Notes: generated from the sequence alone by a model not told the origin. DNA of 64,000 nucleotides from Borrelia persica No12 (GCF_000500045.1 NZ_AYOT01000146.1:310001-374000), one strand, 5' to 3'; counted from the first letter of the stretch, positions 46,901 to 56,942 are shown. Program-made: numbers and translations.

Positions 46901-49668
46901 AAGAGATTTATCTAATAGATGCATTAAATATAATTTTTAGAAACTACCATGTTATGAAAAACAAACCTTTAACAAATAGTAAAGGAGAAAACGTCAGTGC
47001 ATTTATTGGTTTTTTTAAAACTCTTTTTTTCATCATAAAGGAAAAAAATCCAGAAAATTTAATTATCACTTTTGATTCAGAAACAAAAACATTTAGACAA
47101 CAAAAATATCCAAACTACAAAGCAACAAGAGATGCTCCTCCGGATAACTTAATTCCACAAATTTATTGGATAAAAGAAGGACTAGTAAAAGCAAATATCC
47201 CAATGTTTGAGCTACATGGATACGAGGCTGATGATCTTATAGCTAGCTTTACAAAAAAAACAGAACAAAATAATTATTTAACTTATATCATCTCGCCAGA
47301 CAAAGATTTATTACAATTAATGTCAAATAAAACTAAAATATTTAAAATTGAAAATAGTAACTTTGTAGAAATGAATAATGATTATGTGATGAAAAAATTT
47401 GGAATAAATAAATCACAAATCAAAGACTATTTATCCATTGTTGGAGACTACTCAGATAATATACCAGGTGTTAAAGGAATTGGACAAAAAGGTGCTGCAA
47501 AACTACTCAACGAATTTCAAACATTAAATGGAATATATGAAAACTTATCCTCAATCAATAATAAACAAAAAGAAATTTTAATAAGAGAAAAAGAAAATGC
47601 CTTTTTAAGTTATGAACTTATAAGTCTTGTGGACAATCTAGAATTACCATCACTTGAAAAATTCAAACTAGAAAATTTCAAAGAAGATATTATCTCACTA
47701 TTTGAAGAACATTCTGCAACAAGTCTTATTAAATCTTATAAATCTATATTAAAGAAAAAAAATATGACAAATCCAATGCAAAAATCAATCTTTGATATCA
47801 ATATACCAAAACCAAATCAGGAAGACACAAAGACTTTACAATCAACAACAACATTATGCTCAAATACACTGAAGACAATACAAGAAGAAAATGTCAAATA
47901 TAAAACGATATTAACAAAAGAAGAACTAGATTTACTAATAGAACAACTAAAAAAAGCAAGCTACGTAGCAATAGATACAGAAACAACTTCTGTTAATGTT
48001 TACGAAGCACAAATAATTGGAATTTCAGTTTCATTTAAAAAATTTGAAAGCTACTATATTCCTATAAAAACTAAAGAACAAAATTCTATTGAAAAAAAAT
48101 ACATAATACAAAAATTTAATGAATTTTTTAAATCACAACCAAAATTAATTGGTCAAAACTACAAATTTGATTATAAAATACTCAAAAGACATGGATTTAG
48201 TGTTATTCCCCCATACTTTGATACAATGATAGCAGCATATATTATTGACCCAAACACAAAAGTATCTCTTGACTTCTTAGCAGCAAAATATCTAATGCAT
48301 AAAAACATTAAATACGAAGAGATAGTACCACAAGATGGTACTCTTAAAGACATACCAATTGAAATAGCCTCTAAATATGCTGCTGAGGATGCTGATATTA
48401 CCTTTAGACTATTTGATATCTTGACAAAAAAACTCCAAGAAAACAACCTTGAAAACCTAATGAGAGACATAGAAATGCCATTTAGTAATGTCATTATAGA
48501 AATGGAAGAAAATGGAATCTATCTTGACAGAGATTATCTAATACAATATGGGTATGAACTTACACGAGAATTAGAAAGAATTGAAAATGAAGTCATACAA
48601 AATATAGGTATTGAATTTAACCTAAATTCAAGCAAACAACTACATACAGTTTTACTTGAAAAACTAAATATTAAAATACCAAAAGATGTCAAGCAAGATT
48701 CAACAGGAATCACAGTACTAGAGACAATAAAAGATCAACATGAATCTATAGAAAAACTAATGCAATATAGACAACTTTCAAAACTAAAAAGCACATATAC
48801 TGATAATTTAATAGAATTTATAAACCCAAGAACAAATAAAATACATACAAATTTTATGCAAACAAAAACAGCAACGGGAAGAATTTCAAGTACTGCACCC
48901 AATCTACAAAATATTCCAATCAAAGATGAAAAAGGACTCAAGATAAGAGCAGCATTTAAACCTAGTAAAGGAAATATTTTTATTTCTGCAGACTATTCAC
49001 AAATAGAGCTTGTAATACTAGCACACCTCTCAGAAGACGAAGCACTACTTAAGGCCTTTACACACAAGAAAGATATTCACGTCCAAACGGCATCACAACT
49101 CTTTAAAGTATCTGAAGAGAATGTAACGCCTTCAGTGAGAAGAACAGCAAAATTAATTAATTTTGGAATCATTTACAGAATGTCAGCTTTTAGACTTGCA
49201 CAAGAATTATCTATCAAGAGAGAAGAAGCACAAAATTTTATAGATTCATACTTTAATCTTTATTCTAAAATAAAAATTTTTATGCAAAATCAAATAGATT
49301 TCGTTAAACAAAATGGATACAGTGAAACCCTTTTAAAGAGAAGAAGATATATAAGAGAAATTAATAGTAAAAATTATTTAGAAAGAGCAAGTGCTGAGAG
49401 AATTGCAATAAATAGCATAATCCAAGGAAGTGCATCTGATATAATGAAAATCGCAATGATTAAGGTATATAATGAATTTAAGAGTAAAAATCTCAAATCA
49501 AAAATGCTTTTACAAGTACACGATGAAATTTTAATTGAATCTCCAGAAGAAGAATGCAAAGAGGCAAAAAGAATAATAAAAGAAATGATGGAAAATGCTT
49601 ATCCCTTAAAGATCCCTCTAAAAATAAATATTGAGACTGGAAAATCATGGGGAGAAATGCATTCATAA
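46897..49668 (+). CDS. polA: DNA polymerase I
   Basis: Repair and Okazaki-fragment polymerase, 923 residues. The 5'-nuclease domain is first (EADDLIASF, KGIGQKGAAKLL), then a 3'-5' exonuclease domain with its DTE motif intact near 360 (VAIDTETTS), so proofreading may be active, and the polymerase domain with DYSQIELVILAHL (motif A), the O-helix RRTAKLINFGIIYRMSA and VHDEI (motif C). The ATG lies in a four-base overlap with the preceding gene and the 3' end overlaps coaE by 22 bases, so the operon is translationally coupled. Confidence 0.97.
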   Translation: MKEIYLIDALNIIFRNYHVMKNKPLTNSKGENVSAFIGFFKTLFFIIKEKNPENLIITFDSETKTFRQQKYPNYKATRDAPPDNLIPQIYWIKEGLVKANIPMFELHGYEADDLIASFTKKTEQNNYLTYIISPDKDLLQLMSNKTKIFKIENSNFVEMNNDYVMKKFGINKSQIKDYLSIVGDYSDNIPGVKGIGQKGAAKLLNEFQTLNGIYENLSSINNKQKEILIREKENAFLSYELISLVDNLELPSLEKFKLENFKEDIISLFEEHSATSLIKSYKSILKKKNMTNPMQKSIFDINIPKPNQEDTKTLQSTTTLCSNTLKTIQEENVKYKTILTKEELDLLIEQLKKASYVAIDTETTSVNVYEAQIIGISVSFKKFESYYIPIKTKEQNSIEKKYIIQKFNEFFKSQPKLIGQNYKFDYKILKRHGFSVIPPYFDTMIAAYIIDPNTKVSLDFLAAKYLMHKNIKYEEIVPQDGTLKDIPIEIASKYAAEDADITFRLFDILTKKLQENNLENLMRDIEMPFSNVIIEMEENGIYLDRDYLIQYGYELTRELERIENEVIQNIGIEFNLNSSKQLHTVLLEKLNIKIPKDVKQDSTGITVLETIKDQHESIEKLMQYRQLSKLKSTYTDNLIEFINPRTNKIHTNFMQTKTATGRISSTAPNLQNIPIKDEKGLKIRAAFKPSKGNIFISADYSQIELVILAHLSEDEALLKAFTHKKDIHVQTASQLFKVSEENVTPSVRRTAKLINFGIIYRMSAFRLAQELSIKREEAQNFIDSYFNLYSKIKIFMQNQIDFVKQNGYSETLLKRRRYIREINSKNYLERASAERIAINSIIQGSASDIMKIAMIKVYNEFKSKNLKSKMLLQVHDEILIESPEEECKEAKRIIKEMMENAYPLKIPLKINIETGKSWGEMHS

Positions 49669-50243
49669 TTGGAATAACTGGTAAAATTGCAACTGGAAAA
49701 GACACCGTATCACAAATTATTGCCAGCCAATATGGTTTTCATGAAATTAACACAGACAAAATAGGACATATCATTTTACAAGAAGAAAAGGATAAAGTAA
49801 TTAAGCTATTCGGCAACACAATACTAAATAATATAAATGAAATAGATAGAATAAAACTTCGCAACATAGTCTTTTATAATAAAGAAAAGCTTCAAACATT
49901 AGAAAAAATAATACATCCCATTATATATAACAGAATAGAACAAATAATATCAACAAATAAATTTGAAAAAATCATCATTAATGCTGCACTGCTTTTTAAA
50001 TTAAACCTTGCAAAATTTTGCAATCATATATTTATAATAAAAGCAAATGATGAGATAATAAAGAAAAGGTTAAGATTAAATAGAAATCTTGATGAAAATT
50101 TAATTTCAAATATACTTAAGTGGCAAAAAGATATTTTTTCAAATAAAAACATTATAAATTCAAAAATAACAAATATAATTAACAATAAGAGCTACGGATA
50201 TTTGGAAAGAAAAATTAAGGCTAAGATGAGCGAGGTAACATAA
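49647..50243 (+). CDS. coaE: dephospho-CoA kinase
   Basis: Last step of CoA synthesis: phosphorylates the ribose 3'-OH of dephospho-CoA. In 198 residues, the P-loop GITGKIATGKDT starts at residue 9; the DKIGH and HPIIYNRIE segments are family features, as is the R-L-R lid region KKRLRLNRN. The C-terminal part is diverged. polA overlaps its first 22 bases; its stop overlaps the next ATG by one base (TAATG). Confidence 0.9.
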   Translation: MGRNAFIIGITGKIATGKDTVSQIIASQYGFHEINTDKIGHIILQEEKDKVIKLFGNTILNNINEIDRIKLRNIVFYNKEKLQTLEKIIHPIIYNRIEQIISTNKFEKIIINAALLFKLNLAKFCNHIFIIKANDEIIKKRLRLNRNLDENLISNILKWQKDIFSNKNIINSKITNIINNKSYGYLERKIKAKMSEVT

Positions 50244-50944
50244 TGAAAAATTATAATGATAATAATAAAGGATTCTTAGTAGCATTAACTTCAATTGTAA
50301 CCGTTTGTGCAATTATATTTCTTGGAATAATTATTTTTTTCCCAAACAAAAATTTGGCCTCTGATATCGCAGGTAAAAATATTATTCTGCAAGAAACAAA
50401 AAATGAACAAGCTACAGAGAATAAAAATAATGAAGATAATCTGTTAATAACAGACAAGCCAAATGAAATTATAATTGACCTCACACAAAACACAAAAAAA
50501 AACACAAATTTAAACAGCAATATAGATACAAACAATAAAAAAACAACTGATAAAAAAGAACCACAAATTGTCAAACAACATGTTCCCCCAAAAAAACAAA
50601 CACAAGCAAAAATAGCCAAAACAACGAAACCTACTGCAAAGACAAATAAAGAAGTCATAAAAAAACAAAATCATAATAAACTTGAAAGCAAATACGATCC
50701 TCAAAAAGAATATTACATACAATTTGCATCGCTTTCAGACCCAATTACTGCTGACAACAATATCCAAGAATTGATGAAATATAAAATAAATGCAAAAATA
50801 TATTCAGCAACAATCAACGACAAAGATACCTATAGGGTAAGATCTGGACCTTATAAAACTATATCAGAAGCAAAAGTCGATCTTAAAAAGATATCAAATT
50901 CAAATGAATTTAAAGATGCTTACATATTAACTATTAATAAATAA
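50243..50944 (+). CDS. membrane-anchored SPOR-domain protein
   Basis: 233 residues: a short cytoplasmic N-terminus, one membrane segment at about 12-32, a long Lys/Thr/Gln/Asn-rich linker (about 45-155) and a C-terminal SPOR domain (YYIQFASL...YRVRSGPYKTISEA). SPOR domains bind denuded glycan strands at division sites, so this is probably an FtsN-like septal protein of the inner membrane. GAGG lies upstream of the ATG. The 3' end overlaps the convergent FGGY gene by 18 bases. Confidence 0.88.
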   Translation: MKNYNDNNKGFLVALTSIVTVCAIIFLGIIIFFPNKNLASDIAGKNIILQETKNEQATENKNNEDNLLITDKPNEIIIDLTQNTKKNTNLNSNIDTNNKKTTDKKEPQIVKQHVPPKKQTQAKIAKTTKPTAKTNKEVIKKQNHNKLESKYDPQKEYYIQFASLSDPITADNNIQELMKYKINAKIYSATINDKDTYRVRSGPYKTISEAKVDLKKISNSNEFKDAYILTINK

Positions 50945-52291
50945 ATTAAAATTAGAAACATACTTGTGATATTTATCTACATAAACATCATGCATGCTGG
51001 CATTAAAAGATACAACATGCTTTACTTTAACAAATTGTTTAAATGCATCTTCCAAGCTGTCAAATTCATTTAAACAACAGAAAGCCAAGATTGCATTACC
51101 AATAATCTCAGAATGTTTAAATTCAAAAATTTTTAAATCCTGGCCAATAATATTAGCTTTAAGCTGATTTAAAAATAGATTATCTGAATTAGAACCACTC
51201 ACAAAAATATCTACAATATCCCTTCTAAAGGATTTAAGCTGAAGTATCCTATTGTAAAATGCAAAATAAGAAGACTCAAGAATTGCAATCCCTATTTGCA
51301 AAGGATTATCTAAATTTCCAAAAATACCTTTACTAAGGTTACCTTTTATTTCTGGATCTATTAAAATATGATCACAAAAAAGTGTTTTTTTATTTAGATA
51401 AAAATAAATATCATTTAAACTATATATTGCAGAAATTCTTTCAAGAAATTCTTTAAATGATTTTTCCCTATTAAACAATCTGTCTTTAAGCAAATGCAAT
51501 AAATATCCAGAAGGAACTATTCTTCCAATAATAAATAAATTATCTAAAAAATAAGGATATATTAAGGAAAAATCTAATAAATAAGAATCTGAAACAAAAT
51601 TAAAACCTTCGCTAGTACCCATTCTATTTGACACAATTCCAGGAACAAAAGCTCCACTTCCAATAAGCACACTTAAATAATCGATCCCAGCATTAATTAC
51701 ATTAATGCCACTATTAATACCAAATTCAATACTAGCACGCCTAGTAACTTGCCCAGCAATTTCTCCCATTCTTAAGAAAGGAGGAAATTTACTTGTATCA
51801 AGATTATACTCGTTAATTTCAACATCATTCCAAATAAAAGGAATATAAGACAAACTAGGATAGCTTGTAAATAAATTATCCGTAAGCAAATAAATTAAAT
51901 ATTCGAAACAAGAAACAAAATATTTGATCTTATCATAAATTCCCCTATTAAACGTACTAAGCACAAATGGTAAAAAAGCTGATTTTCCCCTATAATTTTT
52001 AATTCCCTTAGAAGAATTCCAATGCAACACTTCTAAAGGAACCAAATTTGCATCAAGAGCTACTAAGCATGGAGAAATACCACTAATAGAGATGCAATCA
52101 ATTTTTTTGTACATAAATTTAGACATCACTCTCTTTAAAGCAAAGAGCCATATCTTATAATCAAAGTTTTCAAAATCTACATTAAAATAATCAAAATAAT
52201 TTATATCAAAACTTTCTAAAACCCCACAATGCGAACTAATTAAAGCAGATTTTAAAGTACTAGTACCAATATCAATACTCAGTACATTCAT
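50927..52291 (-). CDS. FGGY-family carbohydrate kinase
   Basis: 454 residues of the hexokinase/actin-fold FGGY family. The phosphate-1 motif is at the start (LSIDIGTSTLKSALI); ISISGISPCLVALD and NAGIDYLSVLIGSGA match the second-domain motifs, and FVSGSNSDNLFLNQLKANIIG matches the adenosine motif. B31 annotation calls the positional homolog xylulokinase; the sugar cannot be deduced here. Several usual glycines in the family motifs are altered, so activity may be specialised. It is 4 bases downstream of prs on the same strand. Confidence 0.85.
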   Translation of the reverse strand: MNVLSIDIGTSTLKSALISSHCGVLESFDINYFDYFNVDFENFDYKIWLFALKRVMSKFMYKKIDCISISGISPCLVALDANLVPLEVLHWNSSKGIKNYRGKSAFLPFVLSTFNRGIYDKIKYFVSCFEYLIYLLTDNLFTSYPSLSYIPFIWNDVEINEYNLDTSKFPPFLRMGEIAGQVTRRASIEFGINSGINVINAGIDYLSVLIGSGAFVPGIVSNRMGTSEGFNFVSDSYLLDFSLIYPYFLDNLFIIGRIVPSGYLLHLLKDRLFNREKSFKEFLERISAIYSLNDIYFYLNKKTLFCDHILIDPEIKGNLSKGIFGNLDNPLQIGIAILESSYFAFYNRILQLKSFRRDIVDIFVSGSNSDNLFLNQLKANIIGQDLKIFEFKHSEIIGNAILAFCCLNEFDSLEDAFKQFVKVKHVVSFNASMHDVYVDKYHKYVSNFNLFINS

Positions 52292-52295
52292 AAAA

Positions 52296-53516
52296 TTAAC
52301 TCTTAGAAATCAAATCTTGAATATCATGACTTCTATCAAGAATTTTCTGCAAACTCACTCTATTATGAATTGCAAAAATTGCACCCGCAAAAAGATGTGC
52401 AACATTAGCTTCATAATACCAAGGTTTACTGAGAAGCTTGTCATCATGATAAACAGCATTTGTTCCAATTATCTTATAAAAATAGCCCTCTTCATACGCT
52501 TTATCAAAATACCTAATGGCATCTCCATTAAAAAATGGTAAACTTATTGCACATATAATCTTTTTAGCACCCATACTTTTTAACAATTTCACTGCTTTAA
52601 TAAAGGTACCACCAGTAGCTAAAATATCATCACTCATAAAGACATTTTTTCCCTCAACATCTCCTAAAAGCTTAGTAACGGAAATATTCGAATCATTAAC
52701 ATTATGTGTTACTTTTGAGTAATCTCTCTCCTTATAAAGCAAAGCCAAGGGTCGCTTAAGATTAGATGCAAAAAATTTGTTTCTATTAACAGCTCCTGTA
52801 TCAGGAGACACAACTACTAAATTCGAATCTCTAATATCTATTAATTCAGCCAAAGCATCAAAAATTTCATAAGATGCATTTAAATTTTCAAAATGTGTCT
52901 TTCTAAAAACATTTTCAATAGCTTTTGAATGAATGTCTAATGTCAGAATATGTTTAACTCCCAACTCTTCTAAAAACCTTCCAAAAAGGCTTGCTGTAAG
53001 TCCTTCTCGTGAATGTTTCTTATCTTGTCTTGAATAAGGATAAGATGGAACAATAACACTAACAGAATTGGCCTTAGCCTGCATGCACGCATCTATTGTA
53101 GTCATCAAATTCATCAAATGATCATTAACCGTCATAACGGTTTCTTCATTATTATTTACACAAACCGGATAAGTATTAGCAACATCCTGTACAATAAAAA
53201 TATCTTTATTTCTGATAGTTTTTAAAATCTCTGATTTAAATTCACCATTAGCAAACTTAACAAAATTTACAGGAACCTCCATAGTCTCATCAAACCTTAA
53301 ATGAGAAAACTCAAGTCCTTCCAAGAAAGGACACAAGATTCCTTCAAGTTTAAAAACATCGTTTTTGGAACAATTAGAAGTATGAGAAATTTTTTCAATA
53401 ACCTTATTCTCAGTATCCAAAAATATTTTCTTAAGTTCTGCCATTATTTTTTCTGCAAATACACGCCCACCAGGACATGCAATAATCCCTATTGATTTTT
53501 TCATAAGCAAGCTCAA
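52296..53516 (-). CDS. prs: ribose-phosphate pyrophosphokinase (long form)
   Basis: Makes PRPP from ribose 5-phosphate and ATP for nucleotide salvage. The 406-residue protein is much longer than classical PRPP synthetases (about 315). Key motifs are present: YPYSRQDKKHSREG (flexible loop), LDIHSK, VVSPDTGAVNR and the PRPP loop DDILATGGT. The start is TTG at 53514-53516 because GGGAG is eight bases upstream; the ATG four codons later would be 20 bases away. Together with gnd it converts hexose into PRPP. Confidence 0.93.
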   Translation of the reverse strand: MSLLMKKSIGIIACPGGRVFAEKIMAELKKIFLDTENKVIEKISHTSNCSKNDVFKLEGILCPFLEGLEFSHLRFDETMEVPVNFVKFANGEFKSEILKTIRNKDIFIVQDVANTYPVCVNNNEETVMTVNDHLMNLMTTIDACMQAKANSVSVIVPSYPYSRQDKKHSREGLTASLFGRFLEELGVKHILTLDIHSKAIENVFRKTHFENLNASYEIFDALAELIDIRDSNLVVVSPDTGAVNRNKFFASNLKRPLALLYKERDYSKVTHNVNDSNISVTKLLGDVEGKNVFMSDDILATGGTFIKAVKLLKSMGAKKIICAISLPFFNGDAIRYFDKAYEEGYFYKIIGTNAVYHDDKLLSKPWYYEANVAHLFAGAIFAIHNRVSLQKILDRSHDIQDLISKS

Positions 53517-53684
53517 TGTTCAAACTCCCTATTTAAACAGAAAATCTTTATTTCATTGTACATTAATACAAACAAAACTCACACAAGTTTAATAAAGATT
53601 CTCACAATTTAACACATAAAAATCCACATACAAACACCAAAATTTCATCAATCTTTAAAATGTAAATATTGGCTACTGATTATA

Positions 53685-54317
53685 TTAAATAACCCCAAAC
53701 TCCAAACCTACACCAAATTTAAAATCGGAAAATTTATTACTAAAAATATTCCAACAATAATATCCCTCAACGGTTAAAAAGGCAAATGTAGCTCTTAATC
53801 CCAAATCCCAACCAAACATCCCAAATTGAGACAAAATAGAATCCCAAACGGCAGTAGCAAAATTAGCCCTAGGACCAGTAAATAATGTGATAGCTCCAAT
53901 AAAGAAATCCAATCTTGTATAAAATTTAGGTTCAATAGCACCAACAAATGAAATTAAATTATTCAATCGCCCTTTACTAGTAATACTTCTAAATACATTA
54001 AAATCAAGTCCAAGTTCACAACCAAGTGAAAAAAGATCATCAAATTTTGCTCCAACTTGAATATATCCTCCATAAGTGAAACCCGATTTAGAAATATTAA
54101 CCATATCTGCAAAATCTCTAATAATCTTTGACCGCTCTTCATCAGACATACTGTTCTCAAGTCTTTTGCCAACATCTAAAGCTGTATTATAAAAAGTTGA
54201 AATAGTACTAACAGGAAAATCAAATCCAAAACCTAAATTAAGTTCAAAATCAACACTTGAAAAAGCATTACCTGTAACAAATAAAAATAAACCTAAAAAT
54301 AAAATTTTTATTTTCAT
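53685..54317 (-). CDS. outer-membrane beta-barrel-like protein (paralog A)
   Basis: 210 residues with a cleavable signal peptide (cleavage near NAFS). The mature part alternates hydrophobic residues (FELNLGFGFDFPV, GGYIQVGAKF, CELGLDFNVF, GVGLEFGVI), the pattern of a beta-barrel, and ends on a hydrophobic strand. The C-terminal 120 residues resemble the C-terminal half of the larger gene at 55111. GGAGGA lies about 11 bases before the ATG. Borrelia-specific, function unknown. Confidence 0.8.
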   Translation of the reverse strand: MKIKILFLGLFLFVTGNAFSSVDFELNLGFGFDFPVSTISTFYNTALDVGKRLENSMSDEERSKIIRDFADMVNISKSGFTYGGYIQVGAKFDDLFSLGCELGLDFNVFRSITSKGRLNNLISFVGAIEPKFYTRLDFFIGAITLFTGPRANFATAVWDSILSQFGMFGWDLGLRATFAFLTVEGYYCWNIFSNKFSDFKFGVGLEFGVI

Positions 54318-54411
54318 AATTAATTAAATCCTCCAAAATATCTAAACGAATTTACATATTAAAATCATGGAATACAGATGTGTCACAAGTAGTACAAAAA
54401 GATCTCTAACC

Positions 54412-54945
54412 TTAATCTTTTAAAACAGAAGAAACTATATCACTAGCACTAGAGGGTACTGAATATTTGAATTCTTGATATTTTAAGATATATTTCTTCG
54501 CATTTTCCATGTCTTTCTTTAAATGATAAATATAAAAAACGTTAAATAACGCTTCTTGATTAGCAGGCGCAATTTCTAAAGTCTTTAGATATAATTTTAA
54601 AGCCTCTTCCAAATTATCCTTTTTAAAAAGCAAATAGGCTTTTAAGTTAATTAATAAAATATTGTCTTTATCATTTTCCAATAAAGGTTCAAGTTTTAAT
54701 TCAGCCTCTTCATATTTTTTTAAATTGATATAAGCTAAAATAAAATTATAACCAGAAGCAGCATTTATATTAGAATCAAATTTAATAGCTTTCTCATAAA
54801 GCTCAACAGATGTTTTATTATTACCAAGCTCTTCATTTAACTTTGCAAGCTTATAATATTCATCTGCAATAGCCTGATAATCTTTATCAAAAGTCTTACA
54901 AGACAATATAAAATAAATCAGACAAAAAAACAGCCCCTTACGCAT
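54412..54945 (-). CDS. TPR-repeat lipoprotein
   Basis: 177 residues from the ATG at 54943-54945; a second ATG six codons upstream is possible, but the AGG before the inner one is better spaced. A signal sequence ends in ILSC, a lipobox acceptable for spirochaetes, then about three TPR units (KLNEELGNNKTSVELYEKA, LYLKTLEIAPANQEALFNVF). It is probably anchored to the inner or outer membrane as a protein-binding scaffold. It lies between the two paralogous barrel genes on the same strand. Confidence 0.82.
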   Translation of the reverse strand: MRKGLFFCLIYFILSCKTFDKDYQAIADEYYKLAKLNEELGNNKTSVELYEKAIKFDSNINAASGYNFILAYINLKKYEEAELKLEPLLENDKDNILLINLKAYLLFKKDNLEEALKLYLKTLEIAPANQEALFNVFYIYHLKKDMENAKKYILKYQEFKYSVPSSASDIVSSVLKD

Positions 54946-55069
54946 AAAATAAAACCTAAACATTAGTTTAAAAAACTAACTTAATATTATAGATTATACA
55001 TATTTATAAATAATATATAAAAACATTACTATCAATGCAAGCCAATAAGCAATGTATCTATAATAATAC

Positions 55070-55117
55070 TATCTAAATTGAACATCTAAATAATTGTTTA
55101 GATGTTCAATTTAGATA
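55070..55117 (-). terminator. 21-bp perfect hairpin at the end of the paralog B gene
   Basis: Perfect 21-bp inverted repeat (55070-55090 with 55097-55117), six-base loop. Its distal arm covers the last two codons and the stop of the gene at 55111. There is no clean U-tract, so it could be a terminator, an mRNA 3'-end stabiliser or both. Confidence 0.65.
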
Positions 55118-56187
55118 ATTATTGGTATTTCAAACCCAAGTCCAACTCTTAAGTCTCTATATTTGAAATCATTAATAGAAAATAAAAGTGATGATTCTAA
55201 ATTAAGAAAAGCTAATCTTAATCTAAGACCTGTTTCAATAACAGTAAAAGGACTAGTTACCTTATTATTACCAGTCAAATTTCCTACATAAACAGGATCA
55301 ACAACTAAAGACCTATCACCAAACCCTGAAAACAGAGTAGCTGCCAAATAATAAATATCATACTTAACAAACAATCTTGGCATTATTCCCATTCCCAAAT
55401 TAACATCATAAGTAGGTTTTAAAAGATTTAAATTTGGAGCAATAAGCCGTCCGAGATTAAATCCAAACCCAAGCTCAAAACCATAATAAAAATCACTTCT
55501 CAAAATAGGAAGTCCAACTTGAAAATAACCTTGGAATCCAGTACTAAACAAAGGTGATAATTTTTGTCTTAAAGCATCATTCAAACTAGTTCCAGGCGTA
55601 TTAATATCATTCCATAATCGCGCCAAATCCTCTTTGCTATGAATTCCAAATTGACCCAATTCTCTAAAGAACGTCTCCTTAAGACCAATAGCATCTCTAG
55701 CAGCGTTTTCTAAATCAACTACAAATTCTTTCAACCGACCGCTACTTTGACCTAGCTTTTGGAAAAAACCATCATTGGTTAATTGACGCAATTTAGTTAA
55801 AAATGTCCTTAAATTACCAACACTATTTATCAGCGACCCCAACTCATTCAATTCAGAATCATTCATATTAGTTGCACCATTATCTTTCTTCTTGTTATAC
55901 ATATCAACAAAAAAAGACAAATTTTTTTGAAAAGAACCGTGTAACTTATATGCACTATTTTCAAATTTTTTAAACTGAGTAAACAAATTAGCTTGAAAAT
56001 TTCTCAAAGTAGGAACTAACTCAGAACTCATCAATTTATCTAATATCGTACCCGTTTTTTTACTAAAAAAAGAAATTGATTCAATACTTGCTTGTGTACT
56101 AAATCCTGCTGAAAAATAAACAGTCTTGGCATAAGATGTATTAAAAAGTAAAAACATTAATATTGAAAATATTATCTTTTTTCTCAT
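55111..56187 (-). CDS. outer-membrane beta-barrel-like protein (paralog B)
   Basis: 358 residues from the ATG at 56185-56187, which has GGGAG just upstream and an immediate signal peptide (cleavage near SYAK); the longer frame would put 43 unlikely residues first. The first half is helical (about 30-190), probably a periplasmic or coiled segment; the second half is strand-rich (GFQGYFQVGLPIL, YGFELGFGFNLG, LRVGLGFEIPIII) and resembles the smaller paralog at 53685. Function unknown. Confidence 0.8.
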   Translation of the reverse strand: MRKKIIFSILMFLLFNTSYAKTVYFSAGFSTQASIESISFFSKKTGTILDKLMSSELVPTLRNFQANLFTQFKKFENSAYKLHGSFQKNLSFFVDMYNKKKDNGATNMNDSELNELGSLINSVGNLRTFLTKLRQLTNDGFFQKLGQSSGRLKEFVVDLENAARDAIGLKETFFRELGQFGIHSKEDLARLWNDINTPGTSLNDALRQKLSPLFSTGFQGYFQVGLPILRSDFYYGFELGFGFNLGRLIAPNLNLLKPTYDVNLGMGIMPRLFVKYDIYYLAATLFSGFGDRSLVVDPVYVGNLTGNNKVTSPFTVIETGLRLRLAFLNLESSLLFSINDFKYRDLRVGLGFEIPIII

Positions 56188-56381
56188 ATCTCCCAAGCCC
56201 CTATCAAATAATGATAGACTATAAAATAAATTTAAACTATGATAACCTTTATTACAAAAAAAAGCAAATAAAATCCTCCACCTTAAATAAAAACTAAAGC
56301 GTAATATAAGTGACAAAAAAGAAGGACTTCCATATAAAAATTCTCATAAAAATCCTTCTTAAGCAAATCACAATTTAAAAT

Positions 56382-56609
56382 TTAAAGTCTTTCTTGATCA
56401 TACTTGTTAAATATATGCTCAGTTAAATATTTACCAACTGATTTTTTTTCTTGCACAAGTTTAGATATTATATTAAAATGTCTTGGCTCGATTTTAAAAT
56501 ATTTATAAGCTCTTCCGTCCTTAAAAAACACAGAAAGTTCAGACAAAGCAGAATCATAATCAACCTGACATATCTTACTCAATTCATGAGATATTGTTAA
56601 AGTATTCAA
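56382..56609 (-). CDS. KTSC-domain protein
   Basis: 75 residues matching the KTSC domain: VDYDSALSELSVFFKDGRAYKY, then KSVGKYLTEHIFNKY, in which the usual 'Y.Y..V' and 'S.G.yf...I...Y' blocks are recognisable. Such small proteins occur near RNA- or phage-related genes; their role is unknown. The true start is a TTG at 56607-56609, six bases after GGAGGAG; the longer frame starts on the ribosome site itself. Confidence 0.82.
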   Translation of the reverse strand: MNTLTISHELSKICQVDYDSALSELSVFFKDGRAYKYFKIEPRHFNIISKLVQEKKSVGKYLTEHIFNKYDQERL

Positions 56610-56942
56610 ACTTATCTCCTCCAATAGTTATTCTTATTAGGAGTATAAAATATAAAGTAAAGCAAGAGTAAATTCATTAAATAATTCTAAATATTTTTAA
56701 TCAATAAAATCAAAATTTACTAAATGATATATTCCCTATAATTAAATGTATATGTTTAATACAACTTAGTCAAGCAAATTATAAATATGAAAAACTTATT
56801 GACAATTCACATTCAAATTAAAAAAATAAACAAAATGACATAAATAAAAACACATTTAATTTATACTTTAATTAAAGTTATTTATCTTTCAAAAAAACAA
56901 GTCTGCCTCTCCTAAGCCAAAATCGACTTAAACAGTTTAAAA
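56610..56942. other. AT-rich intergenic region upstream of fusA
   Basis: No gene seen. A TTGACA at 56799-56804 has no acceptable -10 at 16-18 bases. The strip from 56897 is richer in C and G (CTGCCTCTCCTAAGCC) but forms no clear structure. Confidence 0.45.

Noticed and set aside
56319-56360. Inverted repeat AAGAAGGA/TCCTTCTT downstream of the KTSC gene as terminator
   Set aside because: The 8-bp stem has a 26-base loop and no clear U-tract, so it is too weak to call.
56799-56804. Perfect TTGACA upstream of fusA as promoter
   Set aside because: No acceptable -10 hexamer lies 16-18 bases downstream; the pair at 56943-56971 is better.
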